A stretch of 64,000 bases of DNA from assembly GCF_000373185.1 (NCBI RefSeq), contig NZ_KB890626.1, positions 1 to 64,000 on the forward strand, given 5' to 3'. The stretch's first letter is position 1. The number at the start of each line of letters is the position of its first letter. The translations under genes were made by a program, and so were the position numbers. Shown here piece by piece: positions 8,244 to 18,488 of the stretch. The stretch comes from Segatella paludivivens DSM 17968 = JCM 13650. Its GTDB lineage: Bacteria > Bacteroidota > Bacteroidia > Bacteroidales > Bacteroidaceae. The notes under the pieces are model-generated. The model made no database searches. It was not told where the DNA came from and saw only the letters and a list, made by a program, of their open reading frames with translations.

Positions 8244-9635
8244 TTACTTATTTTTTACTATTTGTGCTGTAAATGTTGCTTCGGAAACAACTTGGTCTCC
8301 AACAAACATATATCCTTTCATTGAACTAATTCCATGCCTCACAGGACTTAAAAGTTCAACTCTAAATAGTAAAGTGTCTCCAGGGACAACTTTTTGGCGA
8401 AATTTTACATCGTCTATTTTTAAAAAATATGTGGAATAACTTTCCGGATTTTCGAGCTGGCTAAGAACCAACAAACCACCACATTGAGCCATAGCCTCAA
8501 TCATTAAAACACCTGGCATTACTGGTTCATTAGGGAAGTGACCTGTAAAAAATGGCTCATTTGCAGTTACATTTTTTACGCCAACGATGCTTGTTGAACC
8601 AATAGAGGTGATCTTATCAACTAACTGCATAGGATACCTATGTGGCAATAATTCGCGAATACGAATATTATCCATAACAGGATCTTCGTTAGGATTATAA
8701 ATTGGAGCTTGAATTTCATGTTTGCGTATTTCTTTACGCATGAGTCTAGCAAACTTATTGTTGATAGTATGACCTGGTCTTGTTGCTATGATTCTGCCCT
8801 TTATTGGTTTACCAATAAGAGCCATATCACCAATAATATCAAGCAATTTATGACGTGTACATTCGTTTTCCCACATAAGCGGCTTATGCTGGATGTAACC
8901 AACTTTAGTAGCATTCATGTGAGGAACTTTCAATACGTCAGCAAGTCGATCAAGTTTTTCCTGACTAACTTCACGCTCATATATAACAATAGCATTATCT
9001 AAATCGCCGCCTTTAATTAAATTAGCTTCAAGTAAAGGAACAATATCACGTACGAAAACAAAAGTTCTAGCAGCAGCTATATCTTCATAAAATGTGCTTG
9101 TATTATCAAGTGTTGCAAATTGACTGTTGATAAATTTTGAGTTGAACGAGCACATGGCTGTTAAACTAAACTGATCATCAGGAAGAATAGTAATGACAGA
9201 GCCACTTTCTTCATCCTTTATTTCTATTTTATGTCGAATGATGTAATAATCTTTAGCAGCATTCTGCTCTATAGCGCCAATTTCCTTAATTTTCTCTGCG
9301 TACATTGCTGCAGAACCATCTAAAATAGGAAATTCTGGTCCATTTACTTGAATAAGGCAATTGTCTATACCTGAAGCATAAAGAGCAGCCATACCATGCT
9401 CTATTGTAGAAACCTTTACGCCACCTTTTGCAAGGACTGTACCTCTTTGAGTATCAACCACGTTTTCAGCTATAGCATCAATAATTGGTTGTCCATCAAC
9501 ATCTATGCGCTGAATTTTATATCCGGTATTTTCTGGAGCAGGATTAAACGTTACCGTAAGATCTAATCCTGTATGCAATCCTTTGCCAAAGAGAGAAAAA
9601 CTACCCTTTAGAGTTGTTTGCTTTGTAGTTTCCAT
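8244..9635 (-). CDS. lpxC/fabZ: fused UDP-3-O-acyl-GlcNAc deacetylase / 3-hydroxyacyl-ACP dehydratase
   Basis: A bifunctional 463-residue protein that joins the committed deacetylation of lipid A synthesis to the dehydratase of fatty acid elongation. LpxC occupies about 1-305: zinc ligands His80 (STIEHGMAAL), His262 and Asp266 (RHKLLDIIGD), catalytic His289 (RPGHTINNKF). FabZ occupies about 315-463: LPHRYPMQLVD, catalytic His366 in GHFPNEPVMPG and Glu380 in MIEAMAQCGG. The fusion is a known feature of Bacteroidetes and is strong taxonomic evidence here. It may balance acyl-chain use between phospholipid and lipid A. Confidence 0.97.
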   Translation of the reverse strand: METTKQTTLKGSFSLFGKGLHTGLDLTVTFNPAPENTGYKIQRIDVDGQPIIDAIAENVVDTQRGTVLAKGGVKVSTIEHGMAALYASGIDNCLIQVNGPEFPILDGSAAMYAEKIKEIGAIEQNAAKDYYIIRHKIEIKDEESGSVITILPDDQFSLTAMCSFNSKFINSQFATLDNTSTFYEDIAAARTFVFVRDIVPLLEANLIKGGDLDNAIVIYEREVSQEKLDRLADVLKVPHMNATKVGYIQHKPLMWENECTRHKLLDIIGDMALIGKPIKGRIIATRPGHTINNKFARLMRKEIRKHEIQAPIYNPNEDPVMDNIRIRELLPHRYPMQLVDKITSIGSTSIVGVKNVTANEPFFTGHFPNEPVMPGVLMIEAMAQCGGLLVLSQLENPESYSTYFLKIDDVKFRQKVVPGDTLLFRVELLSPVRHGISSMKGYMFVGDQVVSEATFTAQIVKNK

Positions 9636-9650
9636 ATCTTATCGTTATTT

Positions 9651-10685
9651 TTATTTTTTAAGTTCTTTAACTTCCTTTTTTAAAGCCTCTAATTCTCTAT
9701 ATATCTCAGGTAATTTCTGAACTAAAGCTTGTGATTTGAAATAAGAAAGTTTACCCACTGGAGGAGTACCTATAAGAGTTTGGTTACTCTTAAGATTACC
9801 AATAACACCACTTTTAGCACCTAAAAATACTTTATCGCCAATCTCAATATGTCCAGATATACCAACTTGACCTCCAAACATACACCATTGGCCAACCTTT
9901 GTGCTTCCTGCAATACCAACCTGTGCTGACATTACAGTATTTTCACCAACTTCAACATTGTGTGCTATTTGTATAAGATTGTCTAATTTGACACCTCTGC
10001 GTATAATAGTACTGCCCATAGTAGAGCGATCTACACATGTATTAGCGCCAATTTCAACATCATCCTCGATAGTTACTATTCCTATTTGTGGGATTTTGTC
10101 ATATCCATCCTTTCCATTAGGAGCAAAGCCAAAACCGTCTGCACCAATAACACTACCAGAATGAATTGTTATCCTATTGCCAAATTTACATCCCATGTAA
10201 ACAGTAACATTTGGATATATTATACAATCATTGCCCAATTTCACATTGTCTCCAATGACTGTATTAGGATATATTTGGCATCCGTCGCCAATGACAGCTC
10301 CGTCACCAATACATACAAAGGCTCCAATATATACGTCCTTACCAATTTGAGCCGTTGAAGATATGAAAGCTAAAGAATCAATACCACATTTCTTAGGGCG
10401 CATAGCTGCGTCGTACATCTGTAGTAGCTTTGCAACGCAATCACGAGCACTAGCTACACGAATTATAGTGGCTTCTACAGGCTTATCTAATATCAAGGTT
10501 TCATCAACAAGAACTACTGATGACTTTGTTTCATAAATGTAATGAGTATATTTGGGGTTCGAAAGGAACGAGATTGCTCCCGGTACACCTTCCTCTATTT
10601 TTGCAAATGTATTGATTGTTACGTTTTCATCACCCTCAATACTACCCTGAATAAATTGGGCTACTTGTTTTGCTGTAAATTCCAT
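9651..10685 (-). CDS. lpxD: UDP-3-O-acylglucosamine N-acyltransferase
   Basis: Adds the second 3-hydroxyacyl chain in lipid A synthesis. The 344 residues have the LpxD N-terminal uridine-binding domain (about 1-100, with [18 protein letters not shown]), then many hexapeptide repeats. The catalytic His is in [19 protein letters not shown] near 240-255. A short C-terminal helix rich in Lys/Glu follows. It is the first gene of the lipid A operon, 15 bp before lpxC/fabZ. A TATATTTG element precedes it. Confidence 0.96.
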   Translation of the reverse strand: MEFTAKQVAQFIQGSIEGDENVTINTFAKIEEGVPGAISFLSNPKYTHYIYETKSSVVLVDETLILDKPVEATIIRVASARDCVAKLLQMYDAAMRPKKCGIDSLAFISSTAQIGKDVYIGAFVCIGDGAVIGDGCQIYPNTVIGDNVKLGNDCIIYPNVTVYMGCKFGNRITIHSGSVIGADGFGFAPNGKDGYDKIPQIGIVTIEDDVEIGANTCVDRSTMGSTIIRRGVKLDNLIQIAHNVEVGENTVMSAQVGIAGSTKVGQWCMFGGQVGISGHIEIGDKVFLGAKSGVIGNLKSNQTLIGTPPVGKLSYFKSQALVQKLPEIYRELEALKKEVKELKK

Positions 10686-10715
10686 ATTTATATATCAAAT
10701 TCTATAATAATTTTG

Positions 10716-10723
10716 CAAATATA
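10716..10723 (-). promoter_or_regulatory. -7 element TATATTTG for the lpxD operon
   Basis: Matches TAnnTTTG about 31 nt before the lpxD ATG. It is the likely promoter of lpxD-lpxC/fabZ-lpxA-miaA. Confidence 0.5.
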
Positions 10724-10823
10724 GCAAATTTTATTCAGTTATTGTTAATAACTAAGATATTATTTGATTTTAAATGCTGTGAATAGTCATAGAATACACA
10801 TTGTACTATGACTGAAGATGAGT

Positions 10824-11648
10824 TTAAGCAAGCTTTGATAATTCATTAGCCATTTCTAGCTGAATATCATGAGCTTTTGCTGCAGCTGCATCTGCATAAT
10901 CATCACCATTACTGGCAAAAATTATACCACGTGAAGAATTTACAAGCAATCCACAATCCTTAATAATTCCATATTTGCATACTTCCTGCAAACTACCTCC
11001 TTGAGCACCGACACCAGGAACTAACAGAAAATGATTAGGTGCAATTTTGCGAATGTCTTCAAACATCTTTCCTTGTGTTGCACCAACAACATACATCATA
11101 TTATTTTCATTTCCCCATTCCTGACTTTTACTCAATACTTTTTCAAAGAGTCTTTCACCATTTTTATCCTCAATAAGTTGAAAATCATGGCTTCCCTTAT
11201 TACTAGTAAGAGCCAATAATATAACCCATTTGTCTTTATATTCTAGAAATGGTTTAACACTGTCTTCACCCATATATGGAGCAACTGTCAAAGCATCTAA
11301 ATTATATTCTTCAAAAAATGTTTTAGCATACATTGTGCTAGTATTACCTATATCACCTCGTTTAGCATCTGCTATAATAAAATGTTCAGGATATGCTGAT
11401 TTTAAATAACTTATGGTGCGTTCAAAAGCAATCATTCCTTTAATACCATAGCATTCGTAAAAAGCCAAATTTGGTTTATATGCTACACAATATTTAGCAG
11501 TAGCATCAATAATGGCTTTATTAAAAGCAAATATCGGATCTTCTTCTTTCAATAAATGTTTAGGTATTTTATTGATATCAACATCAAGTCCAACACACAA
11601 AAAATTTTTTTTATTGAATATCTGCTTTACTAAATCCGTTCTATTCAT
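10824..11648 (-). CDS. pyrF: orotidine 5'-phosphate decarboxylase (type 2)
   Basis: Last step of UMP synthesis. At 274 residues it belongs to the longer subfamily-2 form. The catalytic Asp/Lys motif is [12 protein letters not shown] at about 94-105. FLCVGLDVD opens the barrel, and [14 protein letters not shown] plus [12 protein letters not shown] form the phosphate-binding end. It is the last gene of a seven-gene minus-strand run, 27 bp after prfA. An 8-bp hairpin (10785-10813) lies just past the stop, but without a T-run it is a weak terminator. Confidence 0.96.
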   Translation of the reverse strand: MNRTDLVKQIFNKKNFLCVGLDVDINKIPKHLLKEEDPIFAFNKAIIDATAKYCVAYKPNLAFYECYGIKGMIAFERTISYLKSAYPEHFIIADAKRGDIGNTSTMYAKTFFEEYNLDALTVAPYMGEDSVKPFLEYKDKWVILLALTSNKGSHDFQLIEDKNGERLFEKVLSKSQEWGNENNMMYVVGATQGKMFEDIRKIAPNHFLLVPGVGAQGGSLQEVCKYGIIKDCGLLVNSSRGIIFASNGDDYADAAAAKAHDIQLEMANELSKLA

Positions 11649-11675
11649 AATAAGTAACTCTTTTGATTCTTATGT

Positions 11676-12788
11676 TTACAAACTTTCTGCCTTAAGTTTC
11701 TCGGCATTTTCAGCCACTGTTAAGGCATCTATCATCTCTTGAATGTTTCCACCAAGAAATCCCTGTAGGTCATGGGTTGTAAAACCGATACGATGATCTG
11801 TAACACGTCCCTGTGGAAAATTATATGTTCGAATTTTTGCAGAACGGTCACCTGTTGATACAAGACTTTTTCTTCTGCTAGCAATATCATCTACATATTT
11901 TTGATGTTCACGATCATGGATGAAAGTGTACAAACGACTTAAAGCACGTTCCTTATTCTTTGGCTGATCACGTGTCTCAGTACATTCAATAAGGATCTCT
12001 TCTACTTCGTTTGTATTTGGATTTTTCCAAGGATAGCGCAATCTTACTCCAGATTCCACCTTGTTTACATTCTGACCACCAGCACCACTAGAACGGAATG
12101 TATCCCATTTGACGTTGCCTTCATTTATGTTAACTTCGAATTTGTCAGCTTCTGGCAACACTGCAACAGTAGCTGCACTTGTCTGCATTCTACCCTGAGA
12201 TTCAGTAGATGGCACACGTTGTACACGATGCACACCACTTTCATATTTCATTGTGCCATAAACATCAGCGCCACTGATAACAAAATCGATTTCTTTGTAT
12301 CCACCGACAGCACCTTCAGAGATATCAGTAATACTAAGATTCCAACCCTTTATATCACTATATCTCTTGTACATGTTGAATAAATCACCTGCAAATAGTG
12401 CAGCTTCATCACCACCAGCACCGGCTCTAATTTCCATTTGGACATTTTTAGCGTCTTCAGGATCTTTAGGAACTAAAAGCATTTTGATTTTCTCTTCAAT
12501 TTGTGGTTGTAGAGTTTCATTTTCTTGTAATTCCTCACGAGCCATTTCTTTCATGTCAGCGTCGTTCTCATTTGTAAGAATATTTTTTGCTTCCTTGATT
12601 GAATTCAGGCATGCAAGATATTCCTTACGTGCGTTCATAATGTCACCAAGGTCTTTCCATTCCTTTGTGAGTTTTACATATCGTGACTGATCTGTTATAA
12701 CATCAGGATCAGTGATAAGTGTACTGACTTCTTCGAAACGGTTCTCAAGTCCGTCTAATTTCTCTAGTATGCTATTATTTTCTGGCAT
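11676..12788 (-). CDS. prfA: peptide chain release factor 1
   Basis: Releases the polypeptide at UAA/UAG codons. The GGQ motif is in RSSGAGGQNVNKVESG near 235-245, preceded by IRAGAGGDEAALFAGDLFNMY and a codon-recognition domain containing RVQRVPSTESQGRMQTS. The length of 370 is normal. It lies 63 bp after purM in the same transcription direction. It is RF1 rather than RF2 because there is no programmed frameshift and the domain order is the RF1 type. Confidence 0.95.
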   Translation of the reverse strand: MPENNSILEKLDGLENRFEEVSTLITDPDVITDQSRYVKLTKEWKDLGDIMNARKEYLACLNSIKEAKNILTNENDADMKEMAREELQENETLQPQIEEKIKMLLVPKDPEDAKNVQMEIRAGAGGDEAALFAGDLFNMYKRYSDIKGWNLSITDISEGAVGGYKEIDFVISGADVYGTMKYESGVHRVQRVPSTESQGRMQTSAATVAVLPEADKFEVNINEGNVKWDTFRSSGAGGQNVNKVESGVRLRYPWKNPNTNEVEEILIECTETRDQPKNKERALSRLYTFIHDREHQKYVDDIASRRKSLVSTGDRSAKIRTYNFPQGRVTDHRIGFTTHDLQGFLGGNIQEMIDALTVAENAEKLKAESL

Positions 12789-12851
12789 ATATGTATGTTA
12801 GTTGTTATCTTTTTTGTGACATATTATCCTAAAAGTTTTGCAACCCTTACT

Positions 12852-14015
12852 TTAATATTCAAAAGTTCCGAATTCTGACTTAATTGTCAGACTCTTCTTT
12901 CCTTCTTCAATACGACCTATAACTTGTGCATCAATGTTAAACTCATTGCTTATCTTGATAATCTCATCAGCAAATTCTGGTTTAACGTATATTTCCATTC
13001 GATGTCCCATGTTGAAAACTTGATACATTTCTTTCCAATCAGTACCAGAGCATTCTTTTATTGCCTTAAATAATGGTGGAATAGGGAACATGTTATCCTT
13101 AATAACTCTGCAATTATCGCTTACGAAATGTAATACTTTGGTTTGTGCACCACCTGTACAATGTACCATACCATGAATTTCTGGACGTAACTTATCAAGT
13201 ATTTTCTTAATAACTGGCGCATAAGTACGGGTAGGAGAGAGTACTAATTCTCCAGCGTTTAAAGGACTACCATCTACAGAATCAGTTAATTTATACTTTC
13301 CACTGAAAACTAATTCTTCAGGGACAGCATGGTCATAGCTCTCTGGGAATTTTTTAGCAAGATACTTTGAAAAAACATCATGTCTAGCACTAGTAAGTCC
13401 ATTACTACCCATACCGCCATTATACTTTTTCTCATAAGTTGCCTGGCCAGTAGAACTCAATCCAACAATAACATCTCCAGGGCGTATATTAGCATTGTCA
13501 ATAACATCGCTACGCTTCATTCTGCAAGTTACTGTTGAATCAACAATAATAGTTCTTACTAAATCGCCAACATCTGCAGTCTCACCTCCGGTTGGATAAA
13601 TACCGATGCCCATATTACGCATTTCTGCTAAAAGATCATCAGTACCGTTTATAATAGCAGATATCAAATCACCAGGAATCAACATCTTGTTTCTTCCAAT
13701 TGTACTTGACACTAGAATGTTGTCTACAGCACCAATGCATAGTAAATCATCTGTATTCATTACTATTGCATCTTGTGCGATGCCTTTCCAAACATCCAAG
13801 TCTCCTGTTTCTTTCCAATACATGTATGCAAGCGACGATTTTGTACCAGCTCCATCAGCATGCATAATATTGCAATACTCAGGATCTCCACCGAGTATAT
13901 CAGGTATTACTTTACAGAATGCCTGTGGAAAAATTCCCTTATCTATATTTTTGATCGCATTATGCACATCCTCTTTTGCAGCGGATACACCGCGCATCAT
14001 ATATCTATTATCCAT
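12852..14015 (-). CDS. purM: phosphoribosylformylglycinamidine cyclo-ligase (AIR synthase)
   Basis: Closes the imidazole ring in purine synthesis. The start at 14015 (MDNRYMMRGVSAAKED) gives 387 residues and leaves a 16-bp gap after aroE; the longer frame to 14066 would overlap aroE by 35 bp. PurM/SelD-fold motifs are present: HADGAGTKSSLAYMYW, GGETADVGDLVRT, DVIVGLSSTG. The sequence is of the divergent Bacteroidetes type, about 40 residues longer than E. coli PurM. Confidence 0.92.
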   Translation of the reverse strand: MDNRYMMRGVSAAKEDVHNAIKNIDKGIFPQAFCKVIPDILGGDPEYCNIMHADGAGTKSSLAYMYWKETGDLDVWKGIAQDAIVMNTDDLLCIGAVDNILVSSTIGRNKMLIPGDLISAIINGTDDLLAEMRNMGIGIYPTGGETADVGDLVRTIIVDSTVTCRMKRSDVIDNANIRPGDVIVGLSSTGQATYEKKYNGGMGSNGLTSARHDVFSKYLAKKFPESYDHAVPEELVFSGKYKLTDSVDGSPLNAGELVLSPTRTYAPVIKKILDKLRPEIHGMVHCTGGAQTKVLHFVSDNCRVIKDNMFPIPPLFKAIKECSGTDWKEMYQVFNMGHRMEIYVKPEFADEIIKISNEFNIDAQVIGRIEEGKKSLTIKSEFGTFEY

Positions 14016-14031
14016 AATATTTTTATAGTAT

Positions 14032-14778
14032 TTATCTATCTTCGTTCCAAAATTCCCAACTAGCAAAGGCTTGCAATAAAAGCATTTCTAAACCATTTTT
14101 CACTGTTGCACCCTGTTTCGCCCCTTTTTGCATGAACAGTGTCATGTCTGGATTATATATGAGATCATACAATAAAGTATGATTATCCATATACTCGTAT
14201 GGCAAATCAGGACATTCATCTGCATGTGGATACATTCCACATGGTGTACAATTCACTATTACATTATATTCTTTAATCAGTTCTGGTGTAATCTTATTGT
14301 ACTGAATAGCATCAGGACGTTCACTTCTACTTACAAAAAGTGTTTCAAGCCCTAAGGATTTTAATCCATAATTAATAGCCTTTGATGCGCCTCCAGTTCC
14401 AAGAATCAATGCCTTCTTATGACATTTCTCAATTAGAGGCTCTATACTCCTTGTGAACCCAATAACATCACTATTAAACCCTTTTAGAATAGTATTCTTA
14501 CCCTTATGTGAAATGCGGATAACATTTACAGCACCTATAGCCCTTGCTTCAGGACTAATCTCATCAAGATAACTGATAACTTTCTCTTTATAAGGGATTG
14601 TTACATTTAGTCCTTTCAGCTCTGGATTAGTTGCTATAATTTCAGGCATTGTTTCAATGTTAGGTATCTCAAAATTGATATACTTAGCATTGATTTTTTC
14701 GTTCTCAAACTTTTCATTGAAATAGCCAATAGAGAACGAATGCCCCAATGGCATACCTATTAATCCGTATTTATCCAT
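14032..14778 (-). CDS. aroE: shikimate dehydrogenase
   Basis: Reduces 3-dehydroshikimate in the chorismate pathway. The start at 14778 (MDKYGLIGMPLGHSF) gives 248 residues; the earlier ATG at 14844 overlaps ubiE and adds non-family sequence. Shikimate-binding motifs are GHSFSIGYFNEKF and NVTIPYKEKV (catalytic Lys), NAD(P) binding is LILGTGGASKAI, and the end is NGLEMLLLQAFASWEFW. Positioned between ubiE and purM. Confidence 0.94.
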   Translation of the reverse strand: MDKYGLIGMPLGHSFSIGYFNEKFENEKINAKYINFEIPNIETMPEIIATNPELKGLNVTIPYKEKVISYLDEISPEARAIGAVNVIRISHKGKNTILKGFNSDVIGFTRSIEPLIEKCHKKALILGTGGASKAINYGLKSLGLETLFVSRSERPDAIQYNKITPELIKEYNVIVNCTPCGMYPHADECPDLPYEYMDNHTLLYDLIYNPDMTLFMQKGAKQGATVKNGLEMLLLQAFASWEFWNEDR

Positions 14779-14809
14779 ATTGTGATGTTTAAGAAAATAA
14801 TAATAGCTT

Positions 14810-15547
14810 TTATTTAGTAGCGAAATACATTGTGCATATGCCAAATGTTAATCGCTTGAAACTAGCTTCTTCAAAACCGGCCTTATGTAATATTTTCAAC
14901 ATCACTTCTCCTTGCGGGAAAGCTTCTATCGTTGCTGTTAAATATTCGTATGCATTACAATCTTTGGAGATTAACTTGCCATAAGTCGGAAGAATAGTAT
15001 GTGAGTACATTTTAAATAATTGATGCATTGGGAAACCAACAGGTTGTGTAAGTTCAACAATACTCAAATGTCCACCTTTTTTTAGAACTCTATACATTTC
15101 GCATAAACCTTTGTCTAAGTCCTGGAAATTACGAATTCCAAAAGATGCAGTAACAGCATCAAATGTATTATCCTCAAAAGAAAGGTTTAAACAATCTTCT
15201 TTTTTAAATGAAATAACATCTTGCAATCCTTCCTTTAAGACTTTTTGTCTGCCAACATTCATCATTCCTTCTGAAATATCAGCTCCAACAAGAGCTTCAG
15301 GCTCCAGCATCTTTGCAGATAAAATTGCAAAGTCGCCGGTTCCTGTTGCTATATCTAAAATATTCATAGGTTTGAATGGCGCCAACTGCTTTATAGCTTT
15401 CTTGCGCCATCCTTTATCTATATCCCATGAGAGTCTATGATTCAGAGTGTCGTAAGTCGGGGCAATATTGTCAAACATCTGTTCAACTAATTTACCCTTA
15501 TCATCGTCTTTGCCATAAGGCTTTATCTTTTCTTGTTTATACATCAT
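14810..15547 (-). CDS. ubiE: demethylmenaquinone / 2-methoxybenzoquinol methyltransferase
   Basis: SAM-dependent C-methylation of demethylmenaquinone. The 245 residues begin MMYKQEKI, so the start could also be 15544. SAM-binding motif I is [14 protein letters not shown] at about 63-76, followed by [13 protein letters not shown] and the UbiE signature [14 protein letters not shown] stretch ([16 protein letters not shown]), then [15 protein letters not shown]. In a Bacteroidales anaerobe the substrate is most likely demethylmenaquinone (MenG role). It lies 37 bp after purC. Confidence 0.94.
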   Translation of the reverse strand: MMYKQEKIKPYGKDDDKGKLVEQMFDNIAPTYDTLNHRLSWDIDKGWRKKAIKQLAPFKPMNILDIATGTGDFAILSAKMLEPEALVGADISEGMMNVGRQKVLKEGLQDVISFKKEDCLNLSFEDNTFDAVTASFGIRNFQDLDKGLCEMYRVLKKGGHLSIVELTQPVGFPMHQLFKMYSHTILPTYGKLISKDCNAYEYLTATIEAFPQGEVMLKILHKAGFEEASFKRLTFGICTMYFATK

Positions 15548-15584
15548 TTAGTATTGTGTACACCACTATCTATTTTTAAGCTAT

Positions 15585-16538
15585 TTAGTGTTTTGCTATT
15601 TTAAGATAATCAGATACGTTCTTCTCAATTCTTGCAGCGATATCATCAGAATCTCCTGTCTTGTCAAGCTTCTCACCAGTAATATGCTCATAAAGTTCAA
15701 TGTATCTCTGACTAACACTTTCTGCATACTCGTCAGTAATTTCAGGCATTGTCTGACCTGGCTCGTTCATGAAATTATGTTCGATAAGCCATTGACGAAC
15801 AAACTCTTTAGAAAGTTGTTTCTGTGGTTCTCCAGCATTGAATTTTCTCTCATATCCATCTGCATAAAAGTAACGGCTTGAATCAGGAGTATGAATCTCA
15901 TCAATCAAATAAACCTTACCATCACGCTTTCCGAATTCATATTTTGTATCAACAAGAATAAGTCCTTGTTTTTTAGCAATTTCCTGACCACGCTTAAATA
16001 GTTTCTTAGTGTAGTCTTCCATTACCTCATAATCTTCTTCAGAAACAATACCTTGAGAGATGATTTCCTCTTTTGAGATATTCATATCATGACCCTCGTC
16101 AGCTTTTGTAGTAGGGGTAACGATTGGTTCTGGGAAATACTGATTTTCTTTCATTCCGTCTGGAAGTTTTACTCCACAAAGTTCTCTGCATCCTTCACTA
16201 TAAGAACGCCATGCACTTCCTGTAAGAATAGAGCGAATAATCATTTCAACACGAAATCCTTCACATTTAAGTCCTACTGTAACCATTGGGTCTGGTGTAG
16301 CAAGTTTCCAGTTTGGACAGATGTCACTAGTTGCATCAAGAAATTTTGCAGCTATCTGGTTTAGCACTTGTCCTTTGAAAGGAATACCTTTTGGCAGGAC
16401 TACGTCAAAAGCCGAAATTCTGTCTGTTGCAACCATGACCATAAGGTCATCATTAATGTTGTAAACGTCACGAACTTTGCCGTGGTAAACACTCTTCTGT
16501 CCATCGAAATGGAAATCCGTTTTAGTTAAAGCCTTCAT
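15585..16538 (-). CDS. purC: SAICAR synthetase
   Basis: Ligates aspartate to CAIR in purine synthesis. The 317 residues contain [27 protein letters not shown], the ATP-binding [21 protein letters not shown] and the signature [13 protein letters not shown]. The Bacteroidetes type is longer than the roughly 240-residue proteobacterial enzyme. It lies 8 bp after the phoH-like gene, in the same operon. Confidence 0.95.
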   Translation of the reverse strand: MKALTKTDFHFDGQKSVYHGKVRDVYNINDDLMVMVATDRISAFDVVLPKGIPFKGQVLNQIAAKFLDATSDICPNWKLATPDPMVTVGLKCEGFRVEMIIRSILTGSAWRSYSEGCRELCGVKLPDGMKENQYFPEPIVTPTTKADEGHDMNISKEEIISQGIVSEEDYEVMEDYTKKLFKRGQEIAKKQGLILVDTKYEFGKRDGKVYLIDEIHTPDSSRYFYADGYERKFNAGEPQKQLSKEFVRQWLIEHNFMNEPGQTMPEITDEYAESVSQRYIELYEHITGEKLDKTGDSDDIAARIEKNVSDYLKIAKH

Positions 16539-16546
16539 TTTAAATA

Positions 16547-17593
16547 TTAATTAATATCGTTGTCAATCTTTTCAAATAGCGTAAACTCTTCATCATCATT
16601 AAAGTGTTCACGTCGTTGTGCTTTCTTAATATTGTTTTCTTCCTTCTCTTTTTCCTTTGCCTTATCATATTTGTCATAAGCATTCACAATGCGAGTAACA
16701 AGTTTATGTCTGACAATATCCTTTTGGGTAAGATTTACAATACTAATGCCCTCAACATGTTCAAGAATCTTCAGTGCTTCCTTGAGTCCACTTCTTTGGT
16801 CTCGAGGTAAGTCTATCTGAGTAACATCTCCAGTTATAATCATTCTTGTGCTAGCGCCCATTCTGGTCAGAAACATTCTTATCTGTTGAGATGTTGTGTT
16901 TTGTGCCTCATCAAGAATTACAACTGCATCACTTAGAGTTCTACCTCTCATAAAAGCCAAAGGAGCAATCTGTATTATATGTTTTTCCATCATATCCTGT
17001 AATTTTGCAGCAGGAATCATATCTTCCAAAGCATCATACAGAGGTTGTAAATATGGATCAATCTTATCTTTCATATCACCAGGAAGGAAACCAAGTTTTT
17101 CTCCAGCTTCAACAGCAGGGCGACTCAAGATAATCTTCTTTGCTGTTTTTTCTTTCAATGCCTTTACTGCTAAAGCTATGCTGAGATAGGTTTTACCAGT
17201 TCCTGCAGGACCAACAGCAAATGTCATATCGGTCTTCTCAAATGCGTCAATAAGTTTTTGTTGATTCTCAGAACGGCTTTTGATAGGGCGACCAGATATA
17301 TTATAAACTAATACATCCTTAGTTGCTTCTGCCTTGGTTTTCTTTCCTTTTATAATATCAAGGATATCTTCGTCTGTAATTGAATTGTATTTCAAAACAT
17401 GCAGACGCATAATTTCAATATCTTCTTCGACTTTAGCCATTTCCTCCTCATCACCTAAAACCCTTATTACATTATCACGTGCAACGATTCTGAGTTTGGG
17501 GAATAGCGATTTAATCATCTGTAAATGACTATTATTGACACCATAGAAGACTACAGGGTCAATTTCTTCCAAAACTATATGCTTCTCTATCAA
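16547..17593 (-). CDS. phoH: PhoH-family ATPase
   Basis: A cytosolic P-loop ATPase of 348 residues. Walker A is [12 protein letters not shown] near 131, Walker B is [14 protein letters not shown] near 224, and [17 protein letters not shown] and [13 protein letters not shown] are typical PhoH motifs. A KH-like N-terminal domain (about 20-80) precedes the ATPase core. PhoH relatives are linked to RNA metabolism but the role is not settled. The start codon is TTG at 17593; an in-frame stop at 17606-17608 leaves no ATG. It is the first gene of the seven-gene run down to pyrF, with promoter TAATTTTG at 17620. Confidence 0.9.
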   Translation of the reverse strand: MIEKHIVLEEIDPVVFYGVNNSHLQMIKSLFPKLRIVARDNVIRVLGDEEEMAKVEEDIEIMRLHVLKYNSITDEDILDIIKGKKTKAEATKDVLVYNISGRPIKSRSENQQKLIDAFEKTDMTFAVGPAGTGKTYLSIALAVKALKEKTAKKIILSRPAVEAGEKLGFLPGDMKDKIDPYLQPLYDALEDMIPAAKLQDMMEKHIIQIAPLAFMRGRTLSDAVVILDEAQNTTSQQIRMFLTRMGASTRMIITGDVTQIDLPRDQRSGLKEALKILEHVEGISIVNLTQKDIVRHKLVTRIVNAYDKYDKAKEKEKEENNIKKAQRREHFNDDEEFTLFEKIDNDIN

Positions 17594-17619
17594 AGTGTGA
17601 GATACTTAAATTTTAGGTG

Positions 17620-17627
17620 CAAAATTA
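17620..17627 (-). promoter_or_regulatory. -7 element TAATTTTG for the phoH-purC-...-pyrF run
   Basis: Matches TAnnTTTG. Inferred transcript start is about 20 nt before the TTG start codon at 17593. It is back-to-back with the plus-strand element at 17661. Confidence 0.55.
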
Positions 17628-17660
17628 TTGTTTTTTTTTGAGATTACCAAATATTTAGTA

Positions 17661-17668
17661 TATCTTTG
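17661..17668 (+). promoter_or_regulatory. -7 element TATCTTTG for the M15-like gene
   Basis: Matches TAnnTTTG; inferred transcript start about 17674-17676. This places the upstream ATG at 17670 at or before the transcript start and favours ATG 17697. Confidence 0.6.
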
Positions 17669-17696
17669 CATGACTAAAAATGAAGTTTATAGAATC

Positions 17697-18488
17697 ATGA
17701 AGATATCAAAGAATAGATTTTTACAGGGTTTTGGTATTATTGTTGTGCTACTTGGCATAATAAGATGCACGTTTCCGAATGTTGTAAAAACACATATAAG
17801 TATATTAAAACCTGATAGTTCATGCCATAAAACTGCCAATAAATCTATTGAAAATGCAGATGAGTATTCACAAAAAATACCAGTAGCATCTAAATTCTTC
17901 AATAAAGATGGCTCGTTAGTGAAAAATAAGATATATAGTGTCCCTAATTTTGGGATTGCTTTCCCTGATCAAAATGACGTTCAATTAATTTCTGCAAGAA
18001 AATATGGAGTAAATCCTGTTCAGAATCGCGATGAAGCAGGACAACGTATTAGCGAACTTGTTTATATTGGTAGTAATCCATATTATTATGTTGACAATCT
18101 GAAATCAAGTATTCCATACCTTGTACCACGTGCTGCAGTTTTACTTCAAGACATTGCACGTAACTTCTTTGATTCACTGCAAGTTAAAAGGATTCCACTA
18201 CATAAAATTATTATTACTAGTGCGATGCGTTCAAAGTCTGATGTTCAAAAATTAAGAAGCCACAATGGTAACGCTACACAAAATAGTTGTCACCTTTATG
18301 GAACTACTGTTGACGTATGTTACAACAGATATAAAACTGTAGAAGCACCAGGGGAGAATAGGCGCAAAGTAAGAAACGATACCTTGAAATGGGTTTTAAG
18401 TGAAGTTCTCAATGATATGCGCGAGCAAAATCGCTGCCACATCAAATATGAAGTTCATCAAGGATGTTTTCATATAACGGTTAAATAG
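17697..18488 (+). CDS. DUF5715-type secreted protein with M15 peptidase-like motifs
   Basis: Encodes 263 residues from ATG 17697. An N-terminal hydrophobic segment (FGIIVVLLGIIRC) acts as a signal peptide or anchor. The C-terminal half has ITSAMRS, then NSCHLYGTTVDVCYN, and near the end YEVHQGCFHITV. The His-x6-Asp pair plus a final E/H..H resembles the zinc site of M15 D-Ala-D-Ala carboxypeptidases (SxHxxGxAxD ... WH), so a cell-wall peptidase role is plausible but inferred. The longer frame from 17628 is rejected because the promoter lies inside it. Its 3' end overlaps the convergent radical SAM gene by 19 bp. Confidence 0.78.
   Translation: MKISKNRFLQGFGIIVVLLGIIRCTFPNVVKTHISILKPDSSCHKTANKSIENADEYSQKIPVASKFFNKDGSLVKNKIYSVPNFGIAFPDQNDVQLISARKYGVNPVQNRDEAGQRISELVYIGSNPYYYVDNLKSSIPYLVPRAAVLLQDIARNFFDSLQVKRIPLHKIIITSAMRSKSDVQKLRSHNGNATQNSCHLYGTTVDVCYNRYKTVEAPGENRRKVRNDTLKWVLSEVLNDMREQNRCHIKYEVHQGCFHITVK

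Noticed and set aside
8244..9635. LpxC-FabZ fusion as a novelty or error
   Set aside because: The fusion is a known Bacteroidetes arrangement with both active sites intact, so it is annotated but not flagged as unusual.
10785..10813. terminator of pyrF
   Set aside because: The 8-bp stem is real but no T-run follows on the minus strand, so I do not call it an intrinsic terminator.
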